The notes under the pieces were generated by a model. The model was not told the origin of the DNA and searched no databases. It worked only from the letters and a program-made list of their open reading frames with translations. From Nymphaea colorata (Eukaryota; Streptophyta; Magnoliopsida; Nymphaeales; Nymphaeaceae): 12,500 nt of DNA. The stretch covers positions 1 through 12,500 of the forward strand of contig NW_022204535.1 of NCBI RefSeq assembly GCF_008831285.2. The letters run 5' to 3'. Position 1 is the stretch's first letter; every line of letters starts with the position of its first letter. A program made the position numbers and the translations under genes. This document shows, piece by piece, positions 1 to 7,933 of the stretch.

Positions 1-330
1 GTCGTGCCGTCGAGATGCCGGGAGCGATCGTCTGCTGTCTGGTCGAGGGTCGCCGATCAGGACGAGGTCGCCTGGCGTCTGCTGCCGATGTGCTGCTGTG
101 CACTGAAGAAGACGGAACAGGGCCGGAAGGGCCGCCTGGACTGCCGGAGGGGGCTGCTGTCACAGCGACAGCGCCTGCCTGCCTAACTCCGGAGTGTGGC
201 TCGGCACGGGCGCCGGGGATGCCGACGAAGAGGCAGGGGCCGTTGTAAGGGCCGGCGAGCCGGCTGAACCTAATCCTAGCTAAGGCTGGGTTGGCTGGTT
301 TCGGTTGGGCTCTACTAGGTGGTAGGTCTA
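1..330 (-). other. GC-rich LTR segment, no gene seen (3' LTR copy)
   Basis: This is a GC-rich stretch with CTG/CGG-type triplet-like runs; it matches 9407-9740. Five or more single-base differences to the right copy are concentrated here. The short open frames in it shift between the two copies, so they are not supported as genes. Confidence 0.6.
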
Positions 331-713
331 GTCAAGCAGGTTCGGGTCAGGGTAGGCTCAGTCAAACAGGGTTTAGGTTCAGTCACGGGTTGACCTAGCT
401 AATAGGTTGGTTCAGTAAGGGAGGTAAGGTCGAGCCTAAGCTCACGGTGCTGGTCAAAGTTGACCAAGTGCGGAAGGTTCAACTAACTAGGTGGTTGACT
501 AAATGGACCGAGTCAATGGGTCCGGGTCAAGTAGGTCAAGGGTCACTCGAGGTAGGCTCGAGTCGCTAAGGGAGGCTACCAACGAAGTGGGCTTGGTGGA
601 CTAGCTGACCTAGTTGACTAAGGCTAAGGGTCAATGCCGATCTAGGTTGGCTCGGTAGAGGTTTAGCCTAGGTGCGGGTTCGGTGCAGGAGGTTGCTAGT
701 GGGTTCGGTTGAC
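331..713. promoter_or_regulatory. Dense array of twelve TTGAC (W-box core) motifs, 3' LTR copy
   Basis: TTGAC occurs on the plus strand at 390, 460, 495, 614 and 709, and on the minus strand (as GTCAA) at 331, 361, 453, 512, 526, 535 and 630. Two of them form the near-palindrome GGTCAAAGTTGACC at 452-465. About one would be expected by chance in this length on both strands. TTGAC is the core of the WRKY-factor site (TTGACC/T), and several copies have the extended form. The array may instead reflect a degenerate short repeat built on GGTTGACTAGG- or GGTCAAG-like units. Confidence 0.6.
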
Positions 714-745
714 TGGGCTGGTCTTACCCAGGGAATGCACCGATG

Positions 746-761
746 CTTGCCACGTGGCAAG
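746..761. promoter_or_regulatory. 16-bp perfect palindrome with G-box, 3' LTR copy
   Basis: CTTGCCACGTGGCAAG is a perfect palindrome centred on GCCACGTGGC, the optimal G-box bound by plant bZIP and bHLH factors (the ABRE class). Two further CACGTG hexamers follow on the plus strand at 930-935 and in the palindrome GACACGTGTC at 1183-1192. Confidence 0.6.
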
Positions 762-829
762 ACGGACGGACACGACAGAGAGAGCTAGAGAACGCTAGCT
801 CTAGGAATGGAGCTCGAATTCTCGCCTAA

Positions 830-1500
830 GGGTTAGGGAGAAATGCGACAAGGAAGGAGAGGAGATTGGGGCGAAGGGCCAGGTGGCGCTCTCGTGTGAG
901 CTCGGATGAGGCTAAGGCTGAGATGGGGACACGTGGACCAGATCTACGGTGGAGGATTACTGCGGATCGGATCAAGAGGGAAAGGAGGAAACGGCTGAGG
1001 AAGAATAGGTAAGATGGCGCGAGGTGGAGAGTTTCCTAAAACTAAGGAGGAAAGATCCAAGGAAATAGGAAAAGGGGATCTCGCAGGGCCTGGCTGGGGG
1101 ACAAGTGGCGAGATGCGGGACCAAGGTGGGTAGCTGGCAGGTGAGGTGGCGAGTGAGGTGGCGGAGGGCTGGCTCGGATTGCGACACGTGTCAAGATGAA
1201 CGCGTGAGGATCCTTGCGAGTTAGGGTTGACGCGGTGGAGATGGCGAGGAGCTGGAAGGGGAGCGGCGGCTGCGAGATTGCTTCCTAATTCGGTGGAGCA
1301 GCTGATTGCGAGCTGATCCTGAATCGGGACAGATGGCAGCAGCTGGGACAAGGGCACAGATGGGCGGCTGGATGATGGACAGATGTCGAAATTAAAGGCT
1401 GAGATGAAACGGAGGGGGACTTGCCGGAAATGGCAGATGCGACGGAGGAGGAAGCTCCAATTCGCACCGGCGGCCTGAGCTAACGCTCGGAACTTAATTG
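830..1500 (-). other. Strand-asymmetric, sense pyrimidine-rich LTR segment, no supported gene (3' LTR copy)
   Basis: The plus strand is strongly purine-rich (many AGGA/GGAGG runs), so the sense RNA would be pyrimidine-rich. A 210-codon open frame on the sense strand (944-1576) exists here. Its product would be a serine/proline-rich low-complexity chain with no recognisable domain, and single-base indels split the frame in the other LTR. I treat it as a by-product of base composition. Confidence 0.55.
1183..1192. promoter_or_regulatory. Palindromic G-box GACACGTGTC
   Basis: Perfect 10-bp palindrome with a CACGTG core, the third G-box of the left LTR. Its partner in the 5' LTR is 10598-10607. 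Confidence 0.5.
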
Positions 1501-2444
1501 ACCGTAATACCCCTTTCAAAATTTTAGTTAAAACACTAGGGAAGAAGGGCAATTCGGTCCCTAACGCCGGAATCAATGGCGACCACCGGAATTAGCAGCG
1601 ATGGCCGGATTCAAACAATTTTCCGGCGAGATTCTATCTCGAGATCCAGCCGACGGAACTCGCCCCTTTTTGATATTAGAAAGCTCTTTTCTGGGCGATT
1701 CACGGGGATCACTCCTCTTCTTCAGATCTCGACCAGAGAGCGAGATTTCTTAACTTTTGAGCCTCTGGTCCGACAGATCAAAAGGGAGAACAGGCCGCTA
1801 GAAATTGTAATTTTCTTATCGATTTGTCTTTCTAATCCGGCCAACTGCCTACTAGGGATCAAACGTCTGATTTCAATCCCGCGACGCGATCTGCAATTTC
1901 TGATTAGAACAGAAAACGCCCAAATTCTGATTCCCCTCTTCGGGTATGCCGAGGGAGGAACCGAGAGAAGACGCCCTGTGTTCTAAGGCAGAATGCAGCA
2001 ATCGGGCAGCGAGAGAGAGATCGAAATTCGTCTCCTCTTCGGTGTCGAATTGAAGCCGGCGGTAGATCCGTCGCCTTCAATCTTCCCTATGCTGGAATCG
2101 GCCTCACAGTACCCTCGTGATCAGGGCAAAGGCACCGATTTCAGAACTTTGAAAAAGCTCGAAAGGGGGTACTTACGTGACAAGGGAGGGATCGCCGCCG
2201 GTGGTGGAGATCCGCCGATGCCTTCTTCCTTATGCCTATGTCTCGGACGGCGGCTCTTCAAGGAATTTCTGGATTCGGAAGCGTCGTGGAGGTAGAGGAC
2301 GCGAGGAGGGAGAAGACGCCTGGTTCTCGGGTTGAACAAGGTGGGAGACGAGAGGGGAGAAGCCTCGTGCGAGGAGAGAGAGAGTGCCACACCAAATACC
2401 AATCTTTGATTAATTTTTCGATCCTTTCTACATTGAGTTTACAG
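1501..2444 (-). other. Non-coding LTR body between TATA box and pyrimidine-rich segment (3' LTR copy)
   Basis: No gene is supported. Short open frames on both strands have no recognisable domains. Sense features visible are a CT-rich stretch just downstream of the TATA box (about 2340-2390) and the GTAAGT donor-like motif (2171-2176). The matching 5' LTR segment is 10916-11859, identical except for one T missing here near 1675. Confidence 0.6.
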
Positions 2445-2452
2445 AATATATA
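2445..2452 (-). promoter_or_regulatory. Candidate TATA box, 3' LTR copy
   Basis: Sense TATATATT lies in the clearest AT-rich island (about 2400-2480) of an otherwise GC-rich LTR, about 600 bp from the LTR start. It is followed some 60-80 nt downstream by a CT-rich leader-like stretch. A start of transcription near 2415 would be expected if it is used. No other convincing TATA motif was found in the LTR on this strand. Confidence 0.5.
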
Positions 2453-2519
2453 CTAAACATAATGCGAGCCCTAATTACATGTTAACCTAGCTCGCTACTT
2501 AGTCTAATGTCAAAAATGC

Positions 2520-2749
2520 GCAAGGCACAACCCGCCTTGCTAGGTCTCTACTACAAAACTTGACGTCGACATGAAATAGATGACGCAACCTAAACCGGGC
2601 CTAGCGCCCAACTCAAAAATCGAAAGCTAAAGTCCCTAAGTCTTGTGGACTTAGGGCGGGGACCTCGTGTGGGTTACCGCCCACACTTCGGAAATTCGAG
2701 CATGGGTCAAGTCCGATTGGCTCGGACCTGAACCTAAGCCTCTCGGCTT
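2520..2749 (-). repeat. Cluster of perfect stem-loops just after the gag-pol stop, 3' LTR copy
   Basis: Five short perfect inverted repeats lie within 230 bp, all just 3' of the stop codon in sense direction: AAGCC/GGCTT at 2736-2749; GTCCGA/TCGGAC at 2711-2727; GTGTGGG/CCCACAC at 2667-2686; CCCTAAGTC/GACTTAGGG at 2634-2656 (9 bp, 5-nt loop); GCAAGGC/GCCTTGC at 2520-2540. They fall in U3, between the coding tail and the candidate TATA box, and would be in the 3' end of the genomic RNA. Possible roles are RNA stability, packaging or end formation; none is shown. Confidence 0.6.
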
Positions 2750-2758
2750 TAGATAGGC

Positions 2759-5700
2759 TCAAGCGTTCGGGGAATTTGGACTCACGCTCGGATTAACCTG
2801 ATCAAGCTCGGTGAGCCTCGCAATAGGTTCTAGAACGTCTTGAGTTCCACCTGGTTTGAGCACTCTTTCGGACCTAGTTGCTCCTCCCACGCCGCCCGCT
2901 GCAACTGGCTCGAGTGCTGACTTAGCCTCGCTTGGACTTTCTTCGTGCTGCCTTAGCGCCTGTGTCCACAAATCCGAGGCCTTTCGTCTTGACCGACTGG
3001 TTTCGGCCTGATCACGCCGAGTTGGGTCTGGACCTACAAGTTGGTCCGTAACAGATTCCCCCTCCCTAGAATGCGCTTGTCCTCGAGCGCTAGAGGAGGG
3101 AAAGCGATGAGCCACTGACCCAAACTCTTCCCAAGAGGTTCCTCTGTCAGGTCCCTCCCATTCCACTAATACCTCATGCCGTGTTCTCCCTTGTCTTTGG
3201 ACATATCTATGTTTGAGTATACGATAGGGAGTGGGCAAGTTGTCCTGTTCCGGTATCTGCTCGATCATTGTAGGAATATCACCATGATGAGGCTTGAGCC
3301 TGGTGATATGGAAAACTGGGTGCACCATTGCTTCCCGCGGAAGTCCCAGTCGATATGCTGCCTTTCCTACTTTTTGTAATACCGGAAACGGTCCATAATA
3401 CCTTGGTAGTAGCTTAGAATAGGGTTGGCCCATTAACGATCGTTGTTTGAGGGGCAACCTCTTCAACCACACGTAATCACCCACTTCGAATTCTCGATCT
3501 TTTCGCCCTTTGTTGTAGACCTGTCTCATCCTGTTCTGGGCTTTGGCAATGTTTTGCTTGAGGGAGTCAAGGACTTCCTCACGGGTGCGTAGCTCGCAGT
3601 CTACATTGTCGTCGTCTGCTGTACCTCCTTCATATCTAGGGATACTTGGAGGAGGGGTCCCATATACACCTTCAAAAGGCGTCATTCCTGTTGACGAATG
3701 TAAACTGGTGTTGTAAGACCACTCTGCCCAAGGTAAGAATTTTACCCAAGTCTGTGGCCTTTCTCCTGCAAAACACCTCAAATAGGTTTCAAGAGATCGA
3801 TTTACGATTTCGCTCTGCCCGTCTGTCTGTGGGTGATGGGCTGTACTAAACTTGAGCGTTGTACCCATAAGCTTCATGTACTCCTGCCAAAATGCGCTAA
3901 GGAAAATTGAATCTCTGTCACATACGACTGATTGTGGCATTCCGTGGAGCTTTCCAACATACTCCTGGTACACGCTGGCCACCATTGGCCCTTGATACGA
4001 CCTAGGCAAGGGAGCGAAGTGGCTGTACTTGGTCAGACGGTCCACTACCACTAGCACAGCTTCCTTGCCTTCGGAGCGGGGCATGGCGTCAATAAAATCC
4101 ATGGTCACATCGGTCCATGGTTTGGCTGGTATGGGGAGGGGAACTAAATGTCCTGGAGGTCTAATGGCCTCGTACTTTTCCCTCTGGCATACCAGGCAAC
4201 TCCGGATGTACCTTTGTACCTCTGCCTTCATGCCACGCCACCAAAATTGGGCTTTAATTCTGCTTAGGGTTTTAGAAACCCCCTCATGACCCGCGGCAGG
4301 GGTGTCATGGAAATGACGCAGGAGTTCCTGCTTAAGCCCAGACTCTGGAGGAACCACTGCTCGGTTCTTCCTATATAATAGATTCCCTCTGACGGTATAG
4401 AAGGGAATGGATCCTGGATGTTGTTCTGTTGATGCACGGACTAGCCTTAGGGACTGATCTGCTTGTTGTTCCTGGGCTAACCTATCCCAAACATCAGTTT
4501 CCACTACCGAAAGAGTCATGAACTGCTCAGTCAATCGAGAGAGAGAATCGGCCGCTGTATTTTCCGGACCCTTTTTGTACTCTATTTCGAAATCGTATCC
4601 CAGCAGCTTTGCTAACCAACGTTGTTGGGTAGGCGTGGATACTCTCTGCTTTAACATGTACTTTAGAGAATTTTGGTCCGTCTTAACTGTGAATCTACGC
4701 CCTATAAGGTAGGGCCGCCACTTTTCCACTGCCAACACTATCGCTAGTAGTTCTTTCTCATAAGTAGAGAGAGGCTTCGCTCTACTTGTGAGCGCCTTAG
4801 ACATATAAGCGATAGGGTGGCCTCCTTGGCTGAGAACGGCCCCAATTCCAACCTCACATGCGTCTGTCTCTATTGTGAACTGCTGGTTGAAATCCGGGAG
4901 TGTAAGAACGGGCGCAGACATAAGGGCAAGCTTTAACTTTTCAAAGGCTGCCCTAGCCTTATCCGACCACTGAAAGGCTCCTTTCTTGAGCATCTGGGTC
5001 AAAGGCTGTGCGATCAAACCATAACCTTGTATAAAACGCCTATAGTACCCAGTCAAACCGAGGAATCCGCGGAGTCCTTTCAAGTCCTTAGGCAGTGGCC
5101 ATTTCTGCATGGCTTCTAATTTTTCGGGGTCTGCCCGAACCCCTTGTTGGCACACTATGTGCCCTAGATAACCAATAGAAGGTTGTCCAAAGCTGCATTT
5201 GGACATCTTGGCGTATAATTGGTTATCTCTCAGTACCTGAAGAGCAATAGCGAGATGCTTCTGATGTGATTCTTCAGACTGACTGTAAATTAAGATGTCA
5301 TCAAAGAAAACTAAGATGAAATCGCGGAGGTAATGTCTGAAGACGTCGTTCATGCACCTCTGAAACGTTGCTGGTGCGTTAGTTAGACCAAATGGCATGA
5401 CGAGGAACTCGTAGTGCCCGTCATGCGTCCTGAAAGCGGTCTTGTGGACGTCATCCTTGTACATACGAATTTGATGATAGCCGGCTCGTAAGTCGATCTT
5501 GGAGAAAATAGTTGCTCCGGCTAGTTCATCCAATAACTCATCAATTACCGGTATGGGATGTCTATCCTTCACGGTGGCTTCATTCAGGGCGCGGTAATCT
5601 ACACAGAAGCGCCAGGTGTTGTCTTTCTTCTTCACAAGTAGGACCGGTGAAGAGAAAGGGCTGCTACTTGGTTGCACAATGCCACTCTCCAACATTTCTT

Positions 5701-7933
5701 TAACCAGACGCTCGATTTCAGCCTTCTGGTTATATCCATACCTATAGGGGCGCACATTAACCGGTTCTGCCCCGTGAGTCATTATGATCCTATGGTCATA
5801 GGATCTCTGCGGTGGAAGCCCTTTTGGCTCCTCAAAGACGTCCTCATATTGATTCAGCACCAGCTGAATTCGTTCTGGTACTATTTCTTTCTGCTCTTCT
5901 TTTTCTGGCACATCAGTAGCGAGTGCCATTACCCAGCACGCGGGCTGCTCGGCTTCAATTGCCCGAAGTGCAGTCTTGGGACGAGTTGTGCTGGTTAAGC
6001 CCTGTAGCGTCATGGGCTCTTCGTCGCCGTCGGGAGTGAAGGTCATGCTGAAGTTCTTCACATCCCACGATATGATGCCAAGCGTGAAAAACCATGGCAT
6101 CCCGAGAATAAGGTCCACTCCATCTAAAGGAATGACTAAGAAGTCGATCTTGAACGGTTTTCTCCTGATCACAACTTCTATGCCTTTCCCTTCGTTATGG
6201 CACTTTAATCTCATACCCCCTCCCACGATTATAGTTTGGGGGTGGCTTGATTCAAGGGAGACGTTGCATCTACGTGCCGCTTCCTCTGTTAGGAAGTTTT
6301 TAGTCGCTCCGTTATCAAGCAGAATCAGGACCTTATGTCCGTTTATCCTCCCAAATACCCTGAATGAGTTGGGCTTATTGGGATCTTGCATTGAGTGCAG
6401 AGACTCTGCCTCGGTTGGCTTTTCTTCTTTGGCGGGAGTCTCTTCAATTCGGACTTCTTTCTTTTTCTCGGCTTGTTTAGCTCGCCTCTTGATAACTATT
6501 TCCTCATCTGATGAGGACGAGCTGGTCTCATACGGCGTAGTAGACGAATCGCTACACGAACTAGACTCGTCATCGCTTACCACCTGTACCCTGTAATACG
6601 TTGGGCACTGATGGTTCTTGTCCCACTTTCCCTCACATCTGTAGCACAGGCCTTTCCGCCTGAACTCTTCAATCTGTTTAGGCGTGAGGTAACGCGTTGG
6701 TGGTTTTCGGCCTTGCCCTTGGTTTGGGCCTTGTGGTGGCCGATAATCACTCCCTCTTCGGATGGGAGTTGGTTCCTTCCCTCTAAATCGAGAACCAGAG
6801 GAGTAGGAAGGTCTCCTCCTCTGCTTGTCCATCTTATGAGCCTTCTTCTCGGCTCTCTTCTCCTCTATTTGCTCCTCGTAGAGACGGGCCATGGCAAAAC
6901 ATTCTTCCAGCCTGTTGAAGCGGTGAATTTTCAATTCTCTCTTCACTTCGCTTTTAAGGCCGCCTTTGAACGCTCCGATGAGGGCCTTCTCTGGCCACTG
7001 GACCATGCTAGCCAACCTCTCAAATTGACGTTGGTAGGCTGCAACGGTTGAGGATTGGACCAGATTCTTGAGGTCCTCATCATAATCGATGAATGTTGAA
7101 TCTCCGAACTGTAATTGGAGACTCGCCTTGTACTTCTCCCAAGTTGGATCTGCCGTTTTGTGATCGAACCACAAATAATGGGTTGTGGCCTCTCCTGTCA
7201 TGTTCGCAGTGGCAATTTCAATCCACTCGTCTTGGGGTACACGATGGCACAAGAAGTACCTCTCGGCCATGAATAGCCACTCCCGTAAGTGCTCCCCATT
7301 GAATTTGGGAAACTCATAACGAACGGTGGGAGTTCGCCTCTCTTCTTGAAGCTGACGTTGCGCTCTTCTAGGACGTAGAGGAGATTCGTCCTGTTCCACT
7401 TCTGAATCGTAATAGGTGCGATTCATTCTGCTGCTAGCGAACCTTTGCACTCTTGGCGTTCTATAATATTCGCTAGTGGGCTCAATGGGCTGTCGCTCTT
7501 GCGGGGGACCCATATGTAAAAGTCTGCCCCCTTCCGTACTTGTTCCGATGTGCGAGAGATTGTTCGGATCTATCTCAGTATCGGTGGGGTAGGTAGGGGC
7601 ACCTAACACACCTTTGCCTTTGTTCGGACCCTGAGTGGTCCTTTCCCCTCCTGGGTTCTGGTTGGTCGCTAACTGCTTCAAAAGACCGCGAATTTCATCC
7701 ATCTCATTTTGCCGCTCTCGGTTTTGTCTTTCCAATTCTCGTTTGCGGACTTGATCGGATTTGTTCATATCATTTCTCATTTGCAACAGCTCTTTTTCAA
7801 TGTTCAAAATTCTGCCCATGGCATAGTTGGGAACTGGTCCCGCTTGTGTGCTTGGAGCTTCCTCAGGTTGATCGTTGAGGGGCTCCTCAAGGACAGGCTC
7901 GTCGGGATTGAACTGCTTCTTTGACTTACCCAT
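2759..7933 (-). CDS. gag-pol: Gag-Pol polyprotein of a plant chromovirus
   Basis: A single 1,724-residue frame encodes the capsid and all replication enzymes. Domains in order: a charged N-terminal coiled-coil-like stretch (about 40-90); gag capsid core (about 205-350); zinc knuckle C430-C433-H441-C443; serine/acid-rich linker (453-478); aspartic protease with D540-N541-G542 and ILGMPWF at 609-615; reverse transcriptase (about 710-890) with D814 and F876-F877-D878-D879; RNase H (about 1018-1132) with D1024, E1061, D1086 and D1129; integrase zinc site H1209/H1216/C1246/C1249 and catalytic D1279, D1339, E1375 (D-X35-E); GPY/F module with GPF at 1514-1516; chromodomain about 1570-1612, which in this family binds modified histones and guides integration. 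The ATG has A at -3 and G at +4, a favourable context, and no earlier in-frame start is needed. No frameshift or stop interrupts it, so gag and pol must be separated by proteolysis. Odd points: DNG instead of the commoner DSG/DTG at the protease site, and residues 1628-1724 encoded inside the 3' LTR. Confidence 0.97.
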   Translation of the reverse strand: MGKSKKQFNPDEPVLEEPLNDQPEEAPSTQAGPVPNYAMGRILNIEKELLQMRNDMNKSDQVRKRELERQNRERQNEMDEIRGLLKQLATNQNPGGERTTQGPNKGKGVLGAPTYPTDTEIDPNNLSHIGTSTEGGRLLHMGPPQERQPIEPTSEYYRTPRVQRFASSRMNRTYYDSEVEQDESPLRPRRAQRQLQEERRTPTVRYEFPKFNGEHLREWLFMAERYFLCHRVPQDEWIEIATANMTGEATTHYLWFDHKTADPTWEKYKASLQLQFGDSTFIDYDEDLKNLVQSSTVAAYQRQFERLASMVQWPEKALIGAFKGGLKSEVKRELKIHRFNRLEECFAMARLYEEQIEEKRAEKKAHKMDKQRRRPSYSSGSRFRGKEPTPIRRGSDYRPPQGPNQGQGRKPPTRYLTPKQIEEFRRKGLCYRCEGKWDKNHQCPTYYRVQVVSDDESSSCSDSSTTPYETSSSSSDEEIVIKRRAKQAEKKKEVRIEETPAKEEKPTEAESLHSMQDPNKPNSFRVFGRINGHKVLILLDNGATKNFLTEEAARRCNVSLESSHPQTIIVGGGMRLKCHNEGKGIEVVIRRKPFKIDFLVIPLDGVDLILGMPWFFTLGIISWDVKNFSMTFTPDGDEEPMTLQGLTSTTRPKTALRAIEAEQPACWVMALATDVPEKEEQKEIVPERIQLVLNQYEDVFEEPKGLPPQRSYDHRIIMTHGAEPVNVRPYRYGYNQKAEIERLVKEMLESGIVQPSSSPFSSPVLLVKKKDNTWRFCVDYRALNEATVKDRHPIPVIDELLDELAGATIFSKIDLRAGYHQIRMYKDDVHKTAFRTHDGHYEFLVMPFGLTNAPATFQRCMNDVFRHYLRDFILVFFDDILIYSQSEESHQKHLAIALQVLRDNQLYAKMSKCSFGQPSIGYLGHIVCQQGVRADPEKLEAMQKWPLPKDLKGLRGFLGLTGYYRRFIQGYGLIAQPLTQMLKKGAFQWSDKARAAFEKLKLALMSAPVLTLPDFNQQFTIETDACEVGIGAVLSQGGHPIAYMSKALTSRAKPLSTYEKELLAIVLAVEKWRPYLIGRRFTVKTDQNSLKYMLKQRVSTPTQQRWLAKLLGYDFEIEYKKGPENTAADSLSRLTEQFMTLSVVETDVWDRLAQEQQADQSLRLVRASTEQHPGSIPFYTVRGNLLYRKNRAVVPPESGLKQELLRHFHDTPAAGHEGVSKTLSRIKAQFWWRGMKAEVQRYIRSCLVCQREKYEAIRPPGHLVPLPIPAKPWTDVTMDFIDAMPRSEGKEAVLVVVDRLTKYSHFAPLPRSYQGPMVASVYQEYVGKLHGMPQSVVCDRDSIFLSAFWQEYMKLMGTTLKFSTAHHPQTDGQSEIVNRSLETYLRCFAGERPQTWVKFLPWAEWSYNTSLHSSTGMTPFEGVYGTPPPSIPRYEGGTADDDNVDCELRTREEVLDSLKQNIAKAQNRMRQVYNKGRKDREFEVGDYVWLKRLPLKQRSLMGQPYSKLLPRYYGPFPVLQKVGKAAYRLGLPREAMVHPVFHITRLKPHHGDIPTMIEQIPEQDNLPTPYRILKHRYVQRQGRTRHEVLVEWEGPDRGTSWEEFGSVAHRFPSSSARGQAHSREGESVTDQLVGPDPTRRDQAETSRSRRKASDLWTQALRQHEESPSEAKSALEPVAAGGVGGATRSERVLKPGGTQDVLEPIARLTELDQVNPSVSPNSPNA
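3056..3067 (-). other. Polypurine tract (plus-strand primer), inside the coding frame
   Basis: On the minus strand this reads AGGGAGGGGGAA, twelve uninterrupted purines, followed by TC and then the LTR start TGTTAC at 3053. In LTR retrotransposons this RNase H-resistant tract primes second-strand DNA synthesis directly at the 3' LTR edge. Here it is also coding: its four codons give Arg-Glu-Gly-Glu (residues 1623-1626), and the frame continues into the LTR. Confidence 0.92.

Larger units (their letters stand above)
1..3053 (-). repeat. 3' LTR, partial (cut by window edge)
   Basis: This is a direct repeat of 9407-12468. In sense direction it starts at 3053 with TGTTACGGACC, immediately after the polypurine tract, and runs off the window at position 1. 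Its first 295 bp are also coding: they hold the last 97 residues and stop codon of gag-pol. The match to the right-hand copy appears perfect from 3053 to about 1678. From there to position 1 the two differ only by single-base indels, near positions 14, 93, 144-153, 204, 216, 425, 695, 801, 868, 1029, 1413 and 1675. As 3' LTR it should supply the 3' end of the genomic RNA and its polyadenylation site. Confidence 0.95.

Noticed and set aside
1576-2295. Plus-strand frames of 136 and 100 codons repeated in the right LTR (11015-11710)
   Set aside because: Their repetition only reflects the LTR duplication. They are antisense to the element, have no domain, and the first changes its N-terminal part between copies because of one indel.
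2121-2402. 93-codon sense frame downstream of the TATA box (also 11536-11817)
   Set aside because: It begins at a TTG rather than an ATG, has an arginine/serine/proline-rich low-complexity sequence, and splicing at the GTAAGT motif would not put it in frame with gag.
3176-7051. Several plus-strand open frames of 60-206 codons within the gag-pol region
   Set aside because: They are antisense shadows of the gag-pol frame, with no recognisable domains and unlikely composition.
2759-7933. An envelope-like gene after integrase
   Set aside because: After the chromodomain only a polar, low-complexity tail remains; no membrane segments or signal peptide and no separate frame are present.
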